NCBI GenBank assembly: GCA_037721555.1 | Contig: JBBJOI010000001.1 | Coordinates: 186,001 to 250,000 of the forward strand | Source: Gaiellasilicea sp037721555 | Lineage (GTDB): Bacteria > Actinomycetota > Thermoleophilia > Gaiellales > Gaiellaceae | DNA: 64,000 nt | Direction of reading: 5' to 3' | In this document: positions 35,285 through 43,526 of the stretch, in pieces | Layout: every line of letters begins with the position of its first letter | Numbering within the stretch: the stretch's first letter is position 1 | Notes under the pieces: generated by a model | Told to the model about the DNA's origin: nothing | Databases searched by the model: none | Seen by the model: only the letters and a program-made list of their open reading frames with translations | Program-made: the position numbers and the translations under genes

Positions 35285-36093
35285 TGCGCAACTCCTTCTT
35301 CGTTGATTTCCAGTTCCCTGAGTGAGCCTGCGAGCTGCAAAGATCTCTTGAGAAAGCGCTGCGTTCGCTCCTCGCGCGGCCGGTCGAGCACGTCCTGCGG
35401 CCGCCCTTCCTCGACGATCACGCCACCATCCATGAAGATCAGGCGATCACCGACCTCGCGCGCGAATTGCATCTCGTGCGTGACGACCAGCATGGTCATC
35501 CCGACCTGTGCCAGGTCGCGCATAACGATCAGCACCTCCCCGACGAGCTCGGGATCGAGCGCAGAGGTGACCTCGTCGAAGAGCATCACGTCGGGGTTCA
35601 TCATCAGCGCGCGCGCGATCGCGACCCGTTGCTGCTGACCACCGGAGAGCTGATGCGGGTGCTGGTGTGCCTTCTCCTCGAGCCCGACGCGCTGCAGCAG
35701 CTCGAGCGCCTGCTTCTCGGCGGCCTCTCGGGGCTGCTTTCGCACCCGCCGGGACGCGAGCGTGACGTTGTCGATCACCTTCAGGTGCGGGAACAGGTTG
35801 AACTGCTGAAAGACCATCCCGATCCGCTGGCGCACACGGGAGACGTCTGTGCCCTTCCGCGTTATCTCCTCGTCCTCGAGGAAGATGCGGCCGGAGTCGA
35901 GCGGCTCGAGCCGGTTGATGCAGCGAAGCAAGGTGCTCTTGCCGCTGCCGCTCGCACCGATGATCGTCAGCACCTCGCCCTGCGAGACGCTCAAATCGAT
36001 CCCGGCGAGGACGACGTTCGAGCCGAAGCTCTTATGGACGTCCTCGAGCCGGATCGTGGCGACCGCGCCGCTCACGGCAGCAGACGCGTTCAA
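35281..36093 (-). CDS. Amino acid ABC transporter ATP-binding protein
   Basis: 270 residues. Walker A GASGSGKST near 46-54, Q-loop MVFQQFNLFPHL, signature LSGGQQQR, Walker B VMLFDEVTSALDPE and switch His in VVTHEMQFAREV. It is of the GlnQ/HisP type and powers uptake of polar amino acids. First gene of a four-gene operon (ATPase, binding protein, two permeases), an unusual but known order. The C-terminal ~20 residues extend past the family end. Confidence 0.95.
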   Translation of the reverse strand: MNASAAVSGAVATIRLEDVHKSFGSNVVLAGIDLSVSQGEVLTIIGASGSGKSTLLRCINRLEPLDSGRIFLEDEEITRKGTDVSRVRQRIGMVFQQFNLFPHLKVIDNVTLASRRVRKQPREAAEKQALELLQRVGLEEKAHQHPHQLSGGQQQRVAIARALMMNPDVMLFDEVTSALDPELVGEVLIVMRDLAQVGMTMLVVTHEMQFAREVGDRLIFMDGGVIVEEGRPQDVLDRPREERTQRFLKRSLQLAGSLRELEINEEGVAQ

Positions 36094-36162
36094 GATCGCA
36101 CAGGTTTTCCGAGCCGCCGCATCCGCTCCACGATCTAAGAAGACGCCGAAACGGCTGTCAAG

Positions 36163-37122
36163 TTAGAGGTCGGGTCGCTCCACCGCGAGCCGGACCCTGG
36201 CCGAGTAGGAGACAGAGGCCTTGACCAGGTTGCGGACCGTGGCGGTGCAGCGAGCCGGGCCGAGGTTGCTCAGGTCGATTGTGGCCGTCAGCACCGTTCC
36301 CGTCAGCAGGCGTTTCACCGTCCGACCGTCGCTGCAGCGGAGCTCCATCCGGACGCGTGCGGCCGCACTCCTCGTGATTGCGGTGAAGGTGACGCGGCGG
36401 CCGGGGCCGAGCAGCTCGAAGGGGATCGCGACGGCCGTCGTCGTCGTGCTGAGCTTGCCGCCGCGCGTGATCACGACGGGTGGCTTCGGCGCAGCGGGCG
36501 TGGGCGCCGCCGGCACGTTCTCGAGGTCCTTGCGCAGCGCCGCGCGGACGGCCTCGGTCGGCGGGTCGAGCCAGCCGATCTTGAACCCTGTCTCGAGGTG
36601 GAGTTGTGCGTAGTCCTCGGCAAAGATCTCGCCGATCGCGCGCTCCCAGCCGAGCGAGTAGGTGTGCGAGACCTTGCCTTCGCCGAGAAGCTGGCCGATG
36701 CCACGGGCATCCCACCAGCTGGCGCTCCCGTTCGGCTCCCGTAGAGCCGCGCCGACGCCGCGGGCCGAGTCGATGTGATGGCCGTACTCGTGCACGAGGG
36801 TGTGCGACACGAGCTCCGACCTCCCGGCCGGCACCGTGATTCGCGCGCTGACCCCACGGCTGTAGCAGCCGCCCGCGTCGGCCCCGCAGATCTCCCGCAG
36901 CTCGCTGAAGGAGACGATCGTGAACGTGACGCGCGCGATCTCGTCGCCGTGCGCGGCGGTGCGCAACTGCTCGGCGTACCACTCGACGTCGACGTCGGCT
37001 GCGCGGACGTCGAACGTGATCTCCCGGCCGATCTGATCCTGACTCGTGACGATCTCGGCGGACGCGACCGGCGCCGCTCCGAGAGCCGCCAGCAGGGCGA
37101 TCAGCATCATGCGTCTGCGCAT
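36163..37122 (-). CDS. Secreted zinc-metalloprotease-like protein
   Basis: 319 residues with a signal peptide (MMLIALLAALGAAPVASA). The zinc motif HEYGHHIDS lies near 114-122 and a downstream Glu in GEIFAEDYAQLH near 166 could be the third ligand, giving a gluzincin-like catalytic domain of about 200 residues. A Pro/Ala-rich linker (PAAPTPAAPKPPVV) leads to a C-terminal beta-sandwich-like domain with two Cys (RCSD, ARCTAT). Substrate unknown. Monocistronic. Confidence 0.75.
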   Translation of the reverse strand: MRRRMMLIALLAALGAAPVASAEIVTSQDQIGREITFDVRAADVDVEWYAEQLRTAAHGDEIARVTFTIVSFSELREICGADAGGCYSRGVSARITVPAGRSELVSHTLVHEYGHHIDSARGVGAALREPNGSASWWDARGIGQLLGEGKVSHTYSLGWERAIGEIFAEDYAQLHLETGFKIGWLDPPTEAVRAALRKDLENVPAAPTPAAPKPPVVITRGGKLSTTTTAVAIPFELLGPGRRVTFTAITRSAAARVRMELRCSDGRTVKRLLTGTVLTATIDLSNLGPARCTATVRNLVKASVSYSARVRLAVERPDL

Positions 37123-37212
37123 AGAGCAGCCAAGGTAGCCGCGGCTTGCGACGAGTCCGTGAACGCCCGGTTGCGCGGGTGTTAAGAGCCTGTCGTCCCG
37201 TAGGCTGCGGTC

Positions 37213-38130
37213 ATGCGAACGATGCCCCTCGGCAGCTCCGCCCTCCAGGTCACGGTGGTCGGCCTCGGCTGCAACAACTTCGGCGGCCGGATCGACGAGG
37301 CCGCATCACGCGCGGTGATCGACGCCGCCCTCGAGGCTGGCATCACGTTCTTCGACACCGCGGACGTGTATGGCAACCGGGGCGGCAGCGAGGAGATCAT
37401 CGGCCGGGCTCTCGGCGGGCGGCGCGACCAGGTCGTGCTCGCGACGAAGTTCGGATCCGACATGGGCACCGGCGAGACGGCGCGGGGCTCGCGCTCGTAC
37501 ATCCGCACGGCTGTGGAGGCCTCGCTGCGGCGGCTCCAGACGGATCGGATCGACCTGCTCCAGTACCACAGCCCCGACGAAGTCACCCCGATCGAGGAGA
37601 CGTTGGACGCGCTCGACGAGCTCGTGCGCGACGGAACGGTTCGCGCGATCGGCTCGTCCAACTTCAGTCCGTCCCTCGTGGAGGACGCGCGCACGGTCTC
37701 GGTTGCCGGGTCTCTGACCCCGTTCGTGAGCGAACAGAGCGAGTACTCCTGGCTCGTCCGTGACGCGGAGGACGAGCTGCTGCCCACGTGCGAGCGGTTG
37801 GGGATCGGCTTCATCCCGTTCTTCCCCCTTGCGAGCGGCCTCCTGACGGGGAAGTACAGCCGCGGCGCGGCGGCGCCGGAGGGGACGCGCCTGCACGGGC
37901 GCGAGCTCGACGAGGAACGGCTGGCGAAGGTCGAGCGCCTGCAGGCGTGGGCGGAGGAGCACGGCTGCACGCTGCTCGACGTGGCGATCGGCGGCCTCGC
38001 GGCGCAGCCTGGTGTCGCGTCGGTGATCGCCGGCGCAACGAAGCCGGAGCAGGTGCGCGCAAACGCTCGCGCGGGCGACTGGGAGCCGACGAGCGAGGAG
38101 CTGGAGTCGCTACGAGCCGCGGCTGACTGA
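37213..38130 (+). CDS. Aldo/keto reductase
   Basis: 305 residues. Tetrad residues: Asp/Tyr in FFDTADVYGNRGG, Lys in VLATKFGSDMG, His in LQYHSPDEVTP. The C-terminal nucleotide site reads VIAGATKPEQVRANARAG. It is a distant paralogue of the AKR at 31.8 kb. It converges on the ArsR-like gene with a 21-nt overlap, so both stop codons lie within each other's coding sequence. Confidence 0.93.
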   Translation: MRTMPLGSSALQVTVVGLGCNNFGGRIDEAASRAVIDAALEAGITFFDTADVYGNRGGSEEIIGRALGGRRDQVVLATKFGSDMGTGETARGSRSYIRTAVEASLRRLQTDRIDLLQYHSPDEVTPIEETLDALDELVRDGTVRAIGSSNFSPSLVEDARTVSVAGSLTPFVSEQSEYSWLVRDAEDELLPTCERLGIGFIPFFPLASGLLTGKYSRGAAAPEGTRLHGRELDEERLAKVERLQAWAEEHGCTLLDVAIGGLAAQPGVASVIAGATKPEQVRANARAGDWEPTSEELESLRAAAD

Positions 38131-38886
38131 GGACGACGGAGGCGGCGCCGACAGCAGCTCGGCGAGCAGTGCGGCGGCTTCGCCCACGGCCTCCTCGTGC
38201 AGCGCGTAGCGATACGAGCGTGCGTTGCCGCGGACCTCGACGAGCCCCGCCGCGCGCAACTGCGTGAGGTGGTGGTGCGCGGTCGACTTCGCGAGCCCGG
38301 TCAGCTCGGTCAGCTCGGTCAGCGAGGCGTCACCCGCGGCGAGCCGCCTCAGGATCAGGATCCGGCCATCGTCGGCGAGTGCTCGCCCGAATGCCAGCGC
38401 CCGCTCCCGCACGTCCCGTTCCGCCTCACGTGGCTCGTCGGCCGGGTAGCAGATGATCCTCGAATCGCGGTGCTGGCACAACAGGAGCCAGTGTCGGGCC
38501 GCCAGCTGCGGAACCAGCACGACGCGCGACGCTTCGGGCTCGCGCTCGTAGACGAAGCCTCGGGCAGCGCTCGCGATCAAGGCGTCGGGACTCACGCGGG
38601 CTGCCAGGGCGCGCTTGGCCTCCGCGTCGGCGTCGAGGATCGCCGCCACCTCGGCTTCGACGGGCTCGAAGACCTCGGCCGCGAAGCGACGGAGCGCGGC
38701 GACGAGCCGCCGCTTCGTCTCCGCCGCGGGGAGGGGTAGGAGTAGCCCGAGCGACTGGCGCGCCTTGCCCGCGTAGTAGCTCCTCGAGGCCGGGATCCTG
38801 ACCGGGAAGCCGGCTGCGGAACGGCGCTGGCCCGACGAGCGTGCCGGCGAGCAGACCGAGAAGCTCGTGGAGAGGCTCGTCCGCAT
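38110..38886 (-). CDS. ArsR-type winged-helix regulator with N-terminally truncated DUF5937-like part
   Basis: The C-terminal third is a winged helix-turn-helix (ILRRLAAGDASLTELTELTG, then LAKSTAHHHLTQLRAAGLVEVRGNARSYRYAL). Before it lies an alpha/beta region (LPAAETKRRLVAALRRFAAEVF ... LLLCQHRDSRIICYPA) like the ligand part of DUF5937/ArsR regulators. The first ~37 codons (down to about 38778) are antisense to an aldo/keto reductase fragment, so the natural N-terminus was lost at a DNA junction near 38775-38780. The HTH half may still work. A start inside the remaining part is possible. Confidence 0.65.
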   Translation of the reverse strand: MRTSLSTSFSVCSPARSSGQRRSAAGFPVRIPASRSYYAGKARQSLGLLLPLPAAETKRRLVAALRRFAAEVFEPVEAEVAAILDADAEAKRALAARVSPDALIASAARGFVYEREPEASRVVLVPQLAARHWLLLCQHRDSRIICYPADEPREAERDVRERALAFGRALADDGRILILRRLAAGDASLTELTELTGLAKSTAHHHLTQLRAAGLVEVRGNARSYRYALHEEAVGEAAALLAELLSAPPPSSSVSRGS

Positions 38887-39199
38887 CGCCGGAAATCGGG
38901 GTGCAACGCCCGCTCAGGTCGCGATCGCCTGGCTGCGAGGCGCGCCGGGGCCGCCGACGCCCGGACCGCCGACACCCGGCCTGCCGACAATCGTGCCGAT
39001 CGTCGGCGCCCGGACCGAGGCGCAGATGGTCGACAACCTCGGTGCGCTCGCGCTGGATCTCAGCGTGGACGAGTGGCGTGAGCTCGAGGAGGCCGGCCGG
39101 CCCGAGCTCGGCTTCCCGCGGTCGTTTCTCGAGTCGGAGAGCGTCCGGGGGCTGATCTACGGCGAGACGTGGGAGCGGCTGGAGGTCGTCGTACGCTGA
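38780..39199 (+). pseudogene. Aldo/keto reductase C-terminal fragment
   Basis: Two in-frame TAG codons at 38774-38779 precede LLEAGILTGKP, the middle of an AKR barrel (family GGGILTGKY). The frame then continues through EKLVERLVRIAGNRGATPAQ and PTIVPIVGARTEAQMVDNLG to the normal C-terminus GETWERLEVVVR. The N-terminal two thirds, with all catalytic residues, are gone. A Gly-Pro-Pro-Thr repeat has expanded near 38950-38985. It was joined to the truncated ArsR-like gene by the same rearrangement. Confidence 0.8.
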
Positions 39200-40260
39200 T
39201 CGCCGGCCGCCCTCCGAGCAAGCTCGTCGCGCAAAGCCGGCGCCACCTCCGTCCCGAAGAGTTCGATCGCACGCAGGAGCTTGTCGTGCGGGATCGTGCC
39301 CACGCTCAGCTGGAGCAGGAAGCGCTGGTGGCCGAAGAGCTCGTGCTGGAAGAGGATCTTCTCGACGATCTCCGGCGGACTGCCGACGAAGCTCGCGCCA
39401 CGCAGTGCGCGCGAGGCGTCGAAGGCTTCCCTCGTCAGCGGCGGCCAGCCGCGCTCGCGGCCGATCCGGTTCATCATCGTCGCGAAGGGGCCGTAGGCCT
39501 CGTCGGCTGCTCGTGCCGACGTCTCGGCAACGAAGCCGTGGGAGTTGATGCTGAGCGACGGTTGCTCGTGCCCGGCTTCGCGCGCCGCCTGCCGGTGCAA
39601 CGTGGCGAACGGCGTGAAGCGCTCCGGCAGACCACCGATGATCGCGAGCGCCATCGGTAAGCCCAGCGTGCCGGTGCGAACGGCCGACTCCGGCGTGCCG
39701 CCGACCGCGACCCAGACCGGCAGCGGCTCCTGCAGCGGGCGCGGGTACACGCCTCGGTCGGCGATCGGAGCTCGATGCACTCCCTCCCAGGTCACGCGCT
39801 CCGACTCGCGTAGCCTCAGGAGCAGCTCGAGCTTCTCGGCGAAGAGCTCGTCGTAGTCGCGCAGGTCGTAGCCGAAGAGCGGAAACGACTCGACGAACGA
39901 GCCACGGCCGGCCATGATCTCGGCGCGGCCACCCGACAGCAGGTCGAGAGTTGCGAAGTCCTGGAAGACCCGCACCGGGTCGTCCGATCCGAGCACGGAC
40001 ACCGCGCTCGTGAGACGGATGCGCGTCGTCCGCTCGGCGGCTGCCGCGAGCACGACCACCGGTGCGGAGACCGCAAAATCGGACCGGTGGTGCTCACCGA
40101 CCCCGAAGACGTCGAGGCCAACCTGGTCGGCGAGCTCGATCTCTTCGATCAGATCCCGCAGTCGCCGCGCGGGCGACACCGTCCGGCCCGTCTCCGACTC
40201 GGGCGTCAGCTCAGCAAAGGTATAGATGCCCAGTTCCACTTCCACCGTCCGTCCATCCAT
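39157..40260 (-). CDS. Luciferase-like (LLM) flavin/F420-dependent oxidoreductase
   Basis: 367 residues from ATG 40260 (MDGRTVEVELGIYTFAEL). The bacterial-luciferase TIM-barrel family is shown by ADQVGLDVFGVGEHHRSDF, RIRLTSAVSVLGSDDPVRVFQD, LLSGGRAEIMAGRGSF and PVWVAVGGTPESAVR. Such enzymes use FMN or F420 to oxidise diverse small molecules; neither cofactor nor substrate can be fixed from sequence. Its 3' end overlaps the AKR fragment by 43 nt. Open frame upstream of 40260 has no homology and was excluded. Confidence 0.9.
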   Translation of the reverse strand: MDGRTVEVELGIYTFAELTPESETGRTVSPARRLRDLIEEIELADQVGLDVFGVGEHHRSDFAVSAPVVVLAAAAERTTRIRLTSAVSVLGSDDPVRVFQDFATLDLLSGGRAEIMAGRGSFVESFPLFGYDLRDYDELFAEKLELLLRLRESERVTWEGVHRAPIADRGVYPRPLQEPLPVWVAVGGTPESAVRTGTLGLPMALAIIGGLPERFTPFATLHRQAAREAGHEQPSLSINSHGFVAETSARAADEAYGPFATMMNRIGRERGWPPLTREAFDASRALRGASFVGSPPEIVEKILFQHELFGHQRFLLQLSVGTIPHDKLLRAIELFGTEVAPALRDELARRAAGDQRTTTSSRSHVSP

Positions 40261-40316
40261 CAAGTTACTTGATGACTCAACTATATCCGAAGTCGAGCCG
40301 GCTCTAAGCTTCAGCG

Positions 40317-40523
40317 ATGGCCGGAGAGCGCCGCCCCACGACCCGCAGCGCGCGGAAGCGCGGGGAGCGTGAGCGTGCGGCCGGCCTCGATGACAACGAC
40401 GAGGCCGCTCGCTGGCTGGACGAGCACGATCCCGAGCCACCTCCCGCGGCACCGAAAGCGGCCTCGAAGTCGAAGGGGATCCACCAGTGGCGACAGCGCG
40501 GCGGCGGCAAGCCTCCGGCCTAG
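40317..40523 (+). CDS. Small charged protein of unknown function
   Basis: 68 residues, MAGERRPTTRSARKRGERER at the start, very basic, then an acidic centre (DDNDEAARWLDEHDPEPPP) and a Lys/Gly-rich end. Low complexity and probably disordered. It starts 57 nt from the divergent LLM gene, and its TAG is the first part of a palindromic repeat like those ending several genuine genes here, which mildly supports it being translated. Confidence 0.45.
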   Translation: MAGERRPTTRSARKRGERERAAGLDDNDEAARWLDEHDPEPPPAAPKAASKSKGIHQWRQRGGGKPPA

Positions 40524-40602
40524 GAGGTCTTGGCGAAACATCGGCTGATCCGCCAGGGCGCGCATCGCACACCGGCAACGGGCTCCGCCAACCCCTCGTA
40601 GG
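40519..40602. repeat. Stop-codon palindrome, copy D with both arms
   Basis: The left arm CCTAGGAGGTCTTGGCG (40519-40535) pairs at 14 of 17 positions with the right arm (40586-40602). Between them is CGAAACATCGGC, identical to copies A and B. The left TAG ends the small charged gene. With about 84 bp it is the most complete member of the family. Confidence 0.7.
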
Positions 40603-40651
40603 TCAACAGGCGGTTCAGGTGCCTGGACTTCCTGCCGATGGGGACTCGGCG

Positions 40652-40855
40652 ATGACGACTGCACGGTTCAGCCGGCTCGACACGGAGGACGCGACGCAGA
40701 TCCTTCGCTGGCGCCTGCGCACGCTGGCGGCAGCCGGCTACGAGCTCGACGACGCCGTCGTGCTCGCGAGCAACGTCCAGATCGACCTGAAGGCCGCCGT
40801 GGAGCTGATCGAGGGCGGCTGTCCGTCGGCCACGGCCGTGCGCATCCTGATCTAG
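40652..40855 (+). CDS. Small conserved-looking helical protein
   Basis: 67 residues starting MTTARFSRLDTEDATQIL. It reads as a three-helix domain: ILRWRLRTLAAAGYELDDAVVLA, then VQIDLKAAVELIEGGCPSATAVRILI. The pattern (RWR..L..AGY..DDA..LA.....DL..A..L...GCP...A..IL) recurs in small actinobacterial hypothetical proteins as far as I recall. It converges on the acVLRF1-type gene with a 4-nt stop overlap. Function unknown. Confidence 0.6.
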   Translation: MTTARFSRLDTEDATQILRWRLRTLAAAGYELDDAVVLASNVQIDLKAAVELIEGGCPSATAVRILI

Positions 40856-41484
40856 CTCTCGGCGGTCTTGGCGGCGTACAGCTGGTACGGCAGCACGTCC
40901 AGCACGCGCCGGCGCGGATCCGGGACCGTGAAGAAGCGCTCGAGGGCGAGCGGCTCGAGCCAGCCGAGGTCGTCCCGCGCCGCGAGAACCCGACGCACGG
41001 CGTCCCGATCACCACCGAGCGCGACGTGCCCGATCCTCCCCTGCCATGGCCCGAGCACGCGGGCCGCCTCCTCAGCAGCCACCTCGATCAGCTCCCTCTC
41101 CTGCCCCTCGCGCCGCCTGCGGAACCGGTTCGCGGATGAGCCGCCCTTCTTGTGCCGCCCCTTGACGAAGCGCGAGCCGACCTTGGACACGAGAAGTCGC
41201 TCCCCCTCGAAGACACCGACGGCGAAGCCGCCCAACCGGACGAGCAGCGCCGCGACCGTCCGGTCTTCGGCGAGCGCGGCGAGCAGCGGCCGGACGACGA
41301 GACGCTCATAGTCGCCCTCGTGCATGAGCCCGAAGGGTGGCGTGACGAGGAGCGTGGTCTCGGGAAGCTCGAGCCGAGCGCTGCCGCCGGCATACACCGT
41401 ACGCCCGGGCTCACCCTCGAGCGGCGCGAGCCGCTTGGCGAGGTTCGCTCGCCCGATGTAACGCGTCTCGAGCACGGTTGCCAC
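40852..41484 (-). CDS. acVLRF1-type (Vms1-like) peptidyl-tRNA hydrolase/release-factor-fold protein
   Basis: 210 residues with the VLRF1 fold of the actinobacterial/Chloroflexi family (PF18859-like): VAALLVRLGGFAVGVFEGERLL, then SRFVKGRHKKGGSSANRFRRRREGQ and helices ELIEVAAEEAARVLGPW, ending in a VALGGDRDAVRRVLA sub-domain as in eRF1-like proteins. Relatives release peptides from stalled ribosomes, using a Gln in the basic Gly-Ser loop. Here the residue at that place looks to be Ala (GGSSA rather than GGxSQ, from memory of the family), so activity is in question. It stands alone. Confidence 0.75.
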   Translation of the reverse strand: MATVLETRYIGRANLAKRLAPLEGEPGRTVYAGGSARLELPETTLLVTPPFGLMHEGDYERLVVRPLLAALAEDRTVAALLVRLGGFAVGVFEGERLLVSKVGSRFVKGRHKKGGSSANRFRRRREGQERELIEVAAEEAARVLGPWQGRIGHVALGGDRDAVRRVLAARDDLGWLEPLALERFFTVPDPRRRVLDVLPYQLYAAKTAES

Positions 41485-41489
41485 CGTAG

Positions 41490-41840
41490 ATGGGCAGAGG
41501 GTGGACGGGGGAAGGAAGACGGACAGAGACGCCGTTCCTCACGACAACTCAGCACGACCACGAATCGCTGGCTGAAACGCTGTGGTTCGCCATCGACTCG
41601 GCGCTAGCAGAGAACGCGAAGGATGTTCGCGAGAGCGCCGTTGTGATCGGAACCGATCGTGCTGAGTGGCGTCGAGAGATTCAAAGCAGACTCAGCGATG
41701 TCGAAAGAACTTCGACGCCATGTGCTGGAGGACTTGTCCGAGTGACTGCACAGCGGTCGGCCTATCACCGGCTGAGAGAGCTCAGGAATGCTCCCGACCG
41801 ATCTCTTCGCGTCAGACGATCGGAGTACGGTTGCGAATGA
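41490..41840 (+). CDS. Hypothetical protein in a lower-GC patch
   Basis: 116 residues in the longest form; the part from about residue 20 (QHDHESLAETLWFAIDSALA, then SAVVIGTDRAEWRREIQSRL) looks protein-like and helical. The DNA from about 41540 to 41960 has visibly lower GC than the rest of the window and unusual codon choice, consistent with recent acquisition. An opposite-strand frame (41604-41930) is an alternative. I recognise no family. 41841-41960 contains nothing else. Confidence 0.3.
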   Translation: MGRGWTGEGRRTETPFLTTTQHDHESLAETLWFAIDSALAENAKDVRESAVVIGTDRAEWRREIQSRLSDVERTSTPCAGGLVRVTAQRSAYHRLRELRNAPDRSLRVRRSEYGCE

Positions 41841-41960
41841 GGCCTCCAGGACGAAGCGGTTCGAGAGCGCGGACGAGAACCGCGAGACGATGCCAATGTT
41901 CCCATTCGAGACCGAATACCCCGGCGTCAACGGCTCGGTTGGGCCAACGTTCAGGAATGT

Positions 41961-42581
41961 CTAGAAGTCGATGCGCATCACGACCCGGCGGAGCGTCGGC
42001 CGGCTGACCTCCGCGAACCCGGCGGCGGCGAAGATGCTGCGGCTGCCGACATGGAGCTCTCCCCAGGTGATCTCCTGCCCGGGCTGCGTGAGCATCGGGT
42101 AGCCCTCGAGCGCACGTGCGCCGCGCTTCCGAGCGAAGTCGACGGCGGCGCGCGCGAGCGCGCGGCTGATCCCGCGGCGGCGGAAGCCCGTGCGGGTGAC
42201 GAAGCAGGTCACAGCCCAGACGCTGTCGTCGGTCTTGTCCTCCGCGCGGCCCGCCCAGGGGACGCGGGTCTTGAGCAGCAGGCGCGGGTAGGCGATGCGC
42301 GGCTCGACCGCGCACCAGCCGACGGGCTCGCCGTCGAGGTAGGCGACGAGGCCGCTCGTCGTGCCCGACTGCGGGTGACCACAGTCGGTCTGCGTGCGGA
42401 GCCGGAAAGCCAGCTCCTCGGCGCCGACCGACGCCCAAGACTCCCTCGGCTGCATCTTGTATCGCTGGCACTGGCATCTGGACGGATCGCCACGCGTGCC
42501 GAGCACGGCCTGGAGATCCTCCGAGCTCGCCTCGTTGGCGGGGACGATCGTGACCTCGGGCGTCATCGTCAGGTCGGCCAT
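41961..42581 (-). CDS. GNAT-family N-acetyltransferase
   Basis: 206 residues. The acetyl-CoA-binding core is VWAVTCFVTRTGFRRRGISRALARAAVDFA near 120-150, with the R-x-x-G-x-S/A pyrophosphate loop; a preceding PVGWCAVEPRIAYPRLL and a final FAAAGFAEVSRPTLRRVVMR complete the fold. An N-terminal Cys-rich CQCQRYKMQ segment is typical of one GNAT subgroup often annotated as hypothetical acetyltransferases. Substrate unknown. Confidence 0.88.
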   Translation of the reverse strand: MADLTMTPEVTIVPANEASSEDLQAVLGTRGDPSRCQCQRYKMQPRESWASVGAEELAFRLRTQTDCGHPQSGTTSGLVAYLDGEPVGWCAVEPRIAYPRLLLKTRVPWAGRAEDKTDDSVWAVTCFVTRTGFRRRGISRALARAAVDFARKRGARALEGYPMLTQPGQEITWGELHVGSRSIFAAAGFAEVSRPTLRRVVMRIDF

Positions 42582-42654
42582 GCAAACACCGTACTGATGG
42601 TCCGCCAGGGGGAGAGCCGCTCTCGCGGGCCAGTGTTCAGCAATTTTCCCTCGA

Positions 42655-42807
42655 TCACAGAAGCGCCTCGATTTCGAACAGAGCGCTGATGATCGGGCCG
42701 TCCCAGTCGGTCTCGCGTTCGTAGACGGAGTCGACTCCGACTTCGATCCGATCCGCGGCGAGCCCGCTTTCGAGGAACTGGTCGGCTGCTAGGGGGCACT
42801 GGCTCAC
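42655..42807 (-). CDS. Small protein coupled to a VOC gene
   Basis: 50 residues from a GTG at 42807 that overlaps the VOC stop by 4 nt (GTGA). It reads MSQCPLAADQFLESGLAADR at the start and ends GPIISALFEIEALL. The coupling and balanced composition support translation, but no family is recognised and it could equally be the relic of a longer gene. 42582-42654 shows nothing. Confidence 0.35.
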   Translation of the reverse strand: MSQCPLAADQFLESGLAADRIEVGVDSVYERETDWDGPIISALFEIEALL

Positions 42808-43199
42808 GAAGGAATCTTGCCCGCCACCTCCCAGATGTGGCCGTCGGGGTCGGTGAAGCTTGCGGTGCGGAGCCCCCAGTCGCGGTTTATCGGACCGTTG
42901 AGCAGCTCGACACCGCGCGAGGCAAGTTCGGCACACGCGGCATCGGTGTCGTCGACCCAGATCGTCAGCTGGAACCGCGACGGCGCCTCACGGGTACCGA
43001 CCGGCGCAGGATCGATCAATTCGCGCGCGGCTCCGTACTCGAGCAGATTGACGATCGTGCCCTCGAACTTGTACGCGATCGAAACGTCGTCCTCGTTCAT
43101 GACCGTCACGTCGAAGACCTTCTCGTAGAACGCTTTGGCTCGCCTCCGATCCTCGACAAACATCGTGATGGCACCAACGCTCTTCAGCGATTCGCTCAT
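42804..43199 (-). CDS. VOC-superfamily (glyoxalase/bleomycin-resistance-like) protein
   Basis: 131 residues from ATG 43199 (MSESLKSVGAITMFVEDRRR). A single glyoxalase-fold unit: AITMFVEDRRRAKAFYEKVF, then FQLTIWVDDTDAACAELASRG and SFTDPDGHIWEVAGK, where the final Glu is a usual metal ligand. Such proteins bind or transform small molecules, and specific function is not readable. The purine-rich GGAAAGGG-type sequence upstream of the ATG is a plausible ribosome-binding site. Confidence 0.88.
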   Translation of the reverse strand: MSESLKSVGAITMFVEDRRRAKAFYEKVFDVTVMNEDDVSIAYKFEGTIVNLLEYGAARELIDPAPVGTREAPSRFQLTIWVDDTDAACAELASRGVELLNGPINRDWGLRTASFTDPDGHIWEVAGKIPS

Positions 43200-43526
43200 T
43201 TTCTGAGACCCTTTCCGGAGGTGGGTCGGACACAAGCCGTGATGGCTCGCGAAGGATAGGACTGGCCAGGGAGAGAAAAGTCATCGGCCTGTTGAAGCTT
43301 TCTTCGGATGCGCGAAAGCGGGCCCAGCCTGGGCCAGCGATGCTGGAATGTCACATGAAGGGTCAGCGGTTAGACTCGCAACTGTGGCGTTTCCGGCGTA
43401 GTTGATCCCACCTGTCCACGTCTTCGGGCGCACTCCCTGGTGCGGCTCGCGGCGGGGCGGCTGACACGCACCGGCCGTCGGTGGCGTGCATCGGCGGCTG
43501 ATAACGAGATCAACTAGGAGGAAACC
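43200..43526. other. Intergenic stretch between a VOC gene and a divergent cupin gene
   Basis: No coding sequence is supportable in these 327 nt. It contains a GCCCAG-CC-TGGGC-type palindrome near 43322-43338 and ends with a strong AGGAGG four to nine bases before the cupin GTG. It is lower in GC near 43270-43310. Promoters for both flanking genes must lie here; I cannot define boxes. Confidence 0.5.

Noticed and set aside
37186..37200. GAGCCTGTCGT upstream of the second aldo/keto reductase, matching the arm of the 6.2 kb foldback element
   Set aside because: Only 11 nt match, with no second arm nearby; probably chance.
38941..38985. Short direct repeats encoding Gly-Pro-Pro-Thr
   Set aside because: A local expansion within the dead AKR fragment; no further structure.
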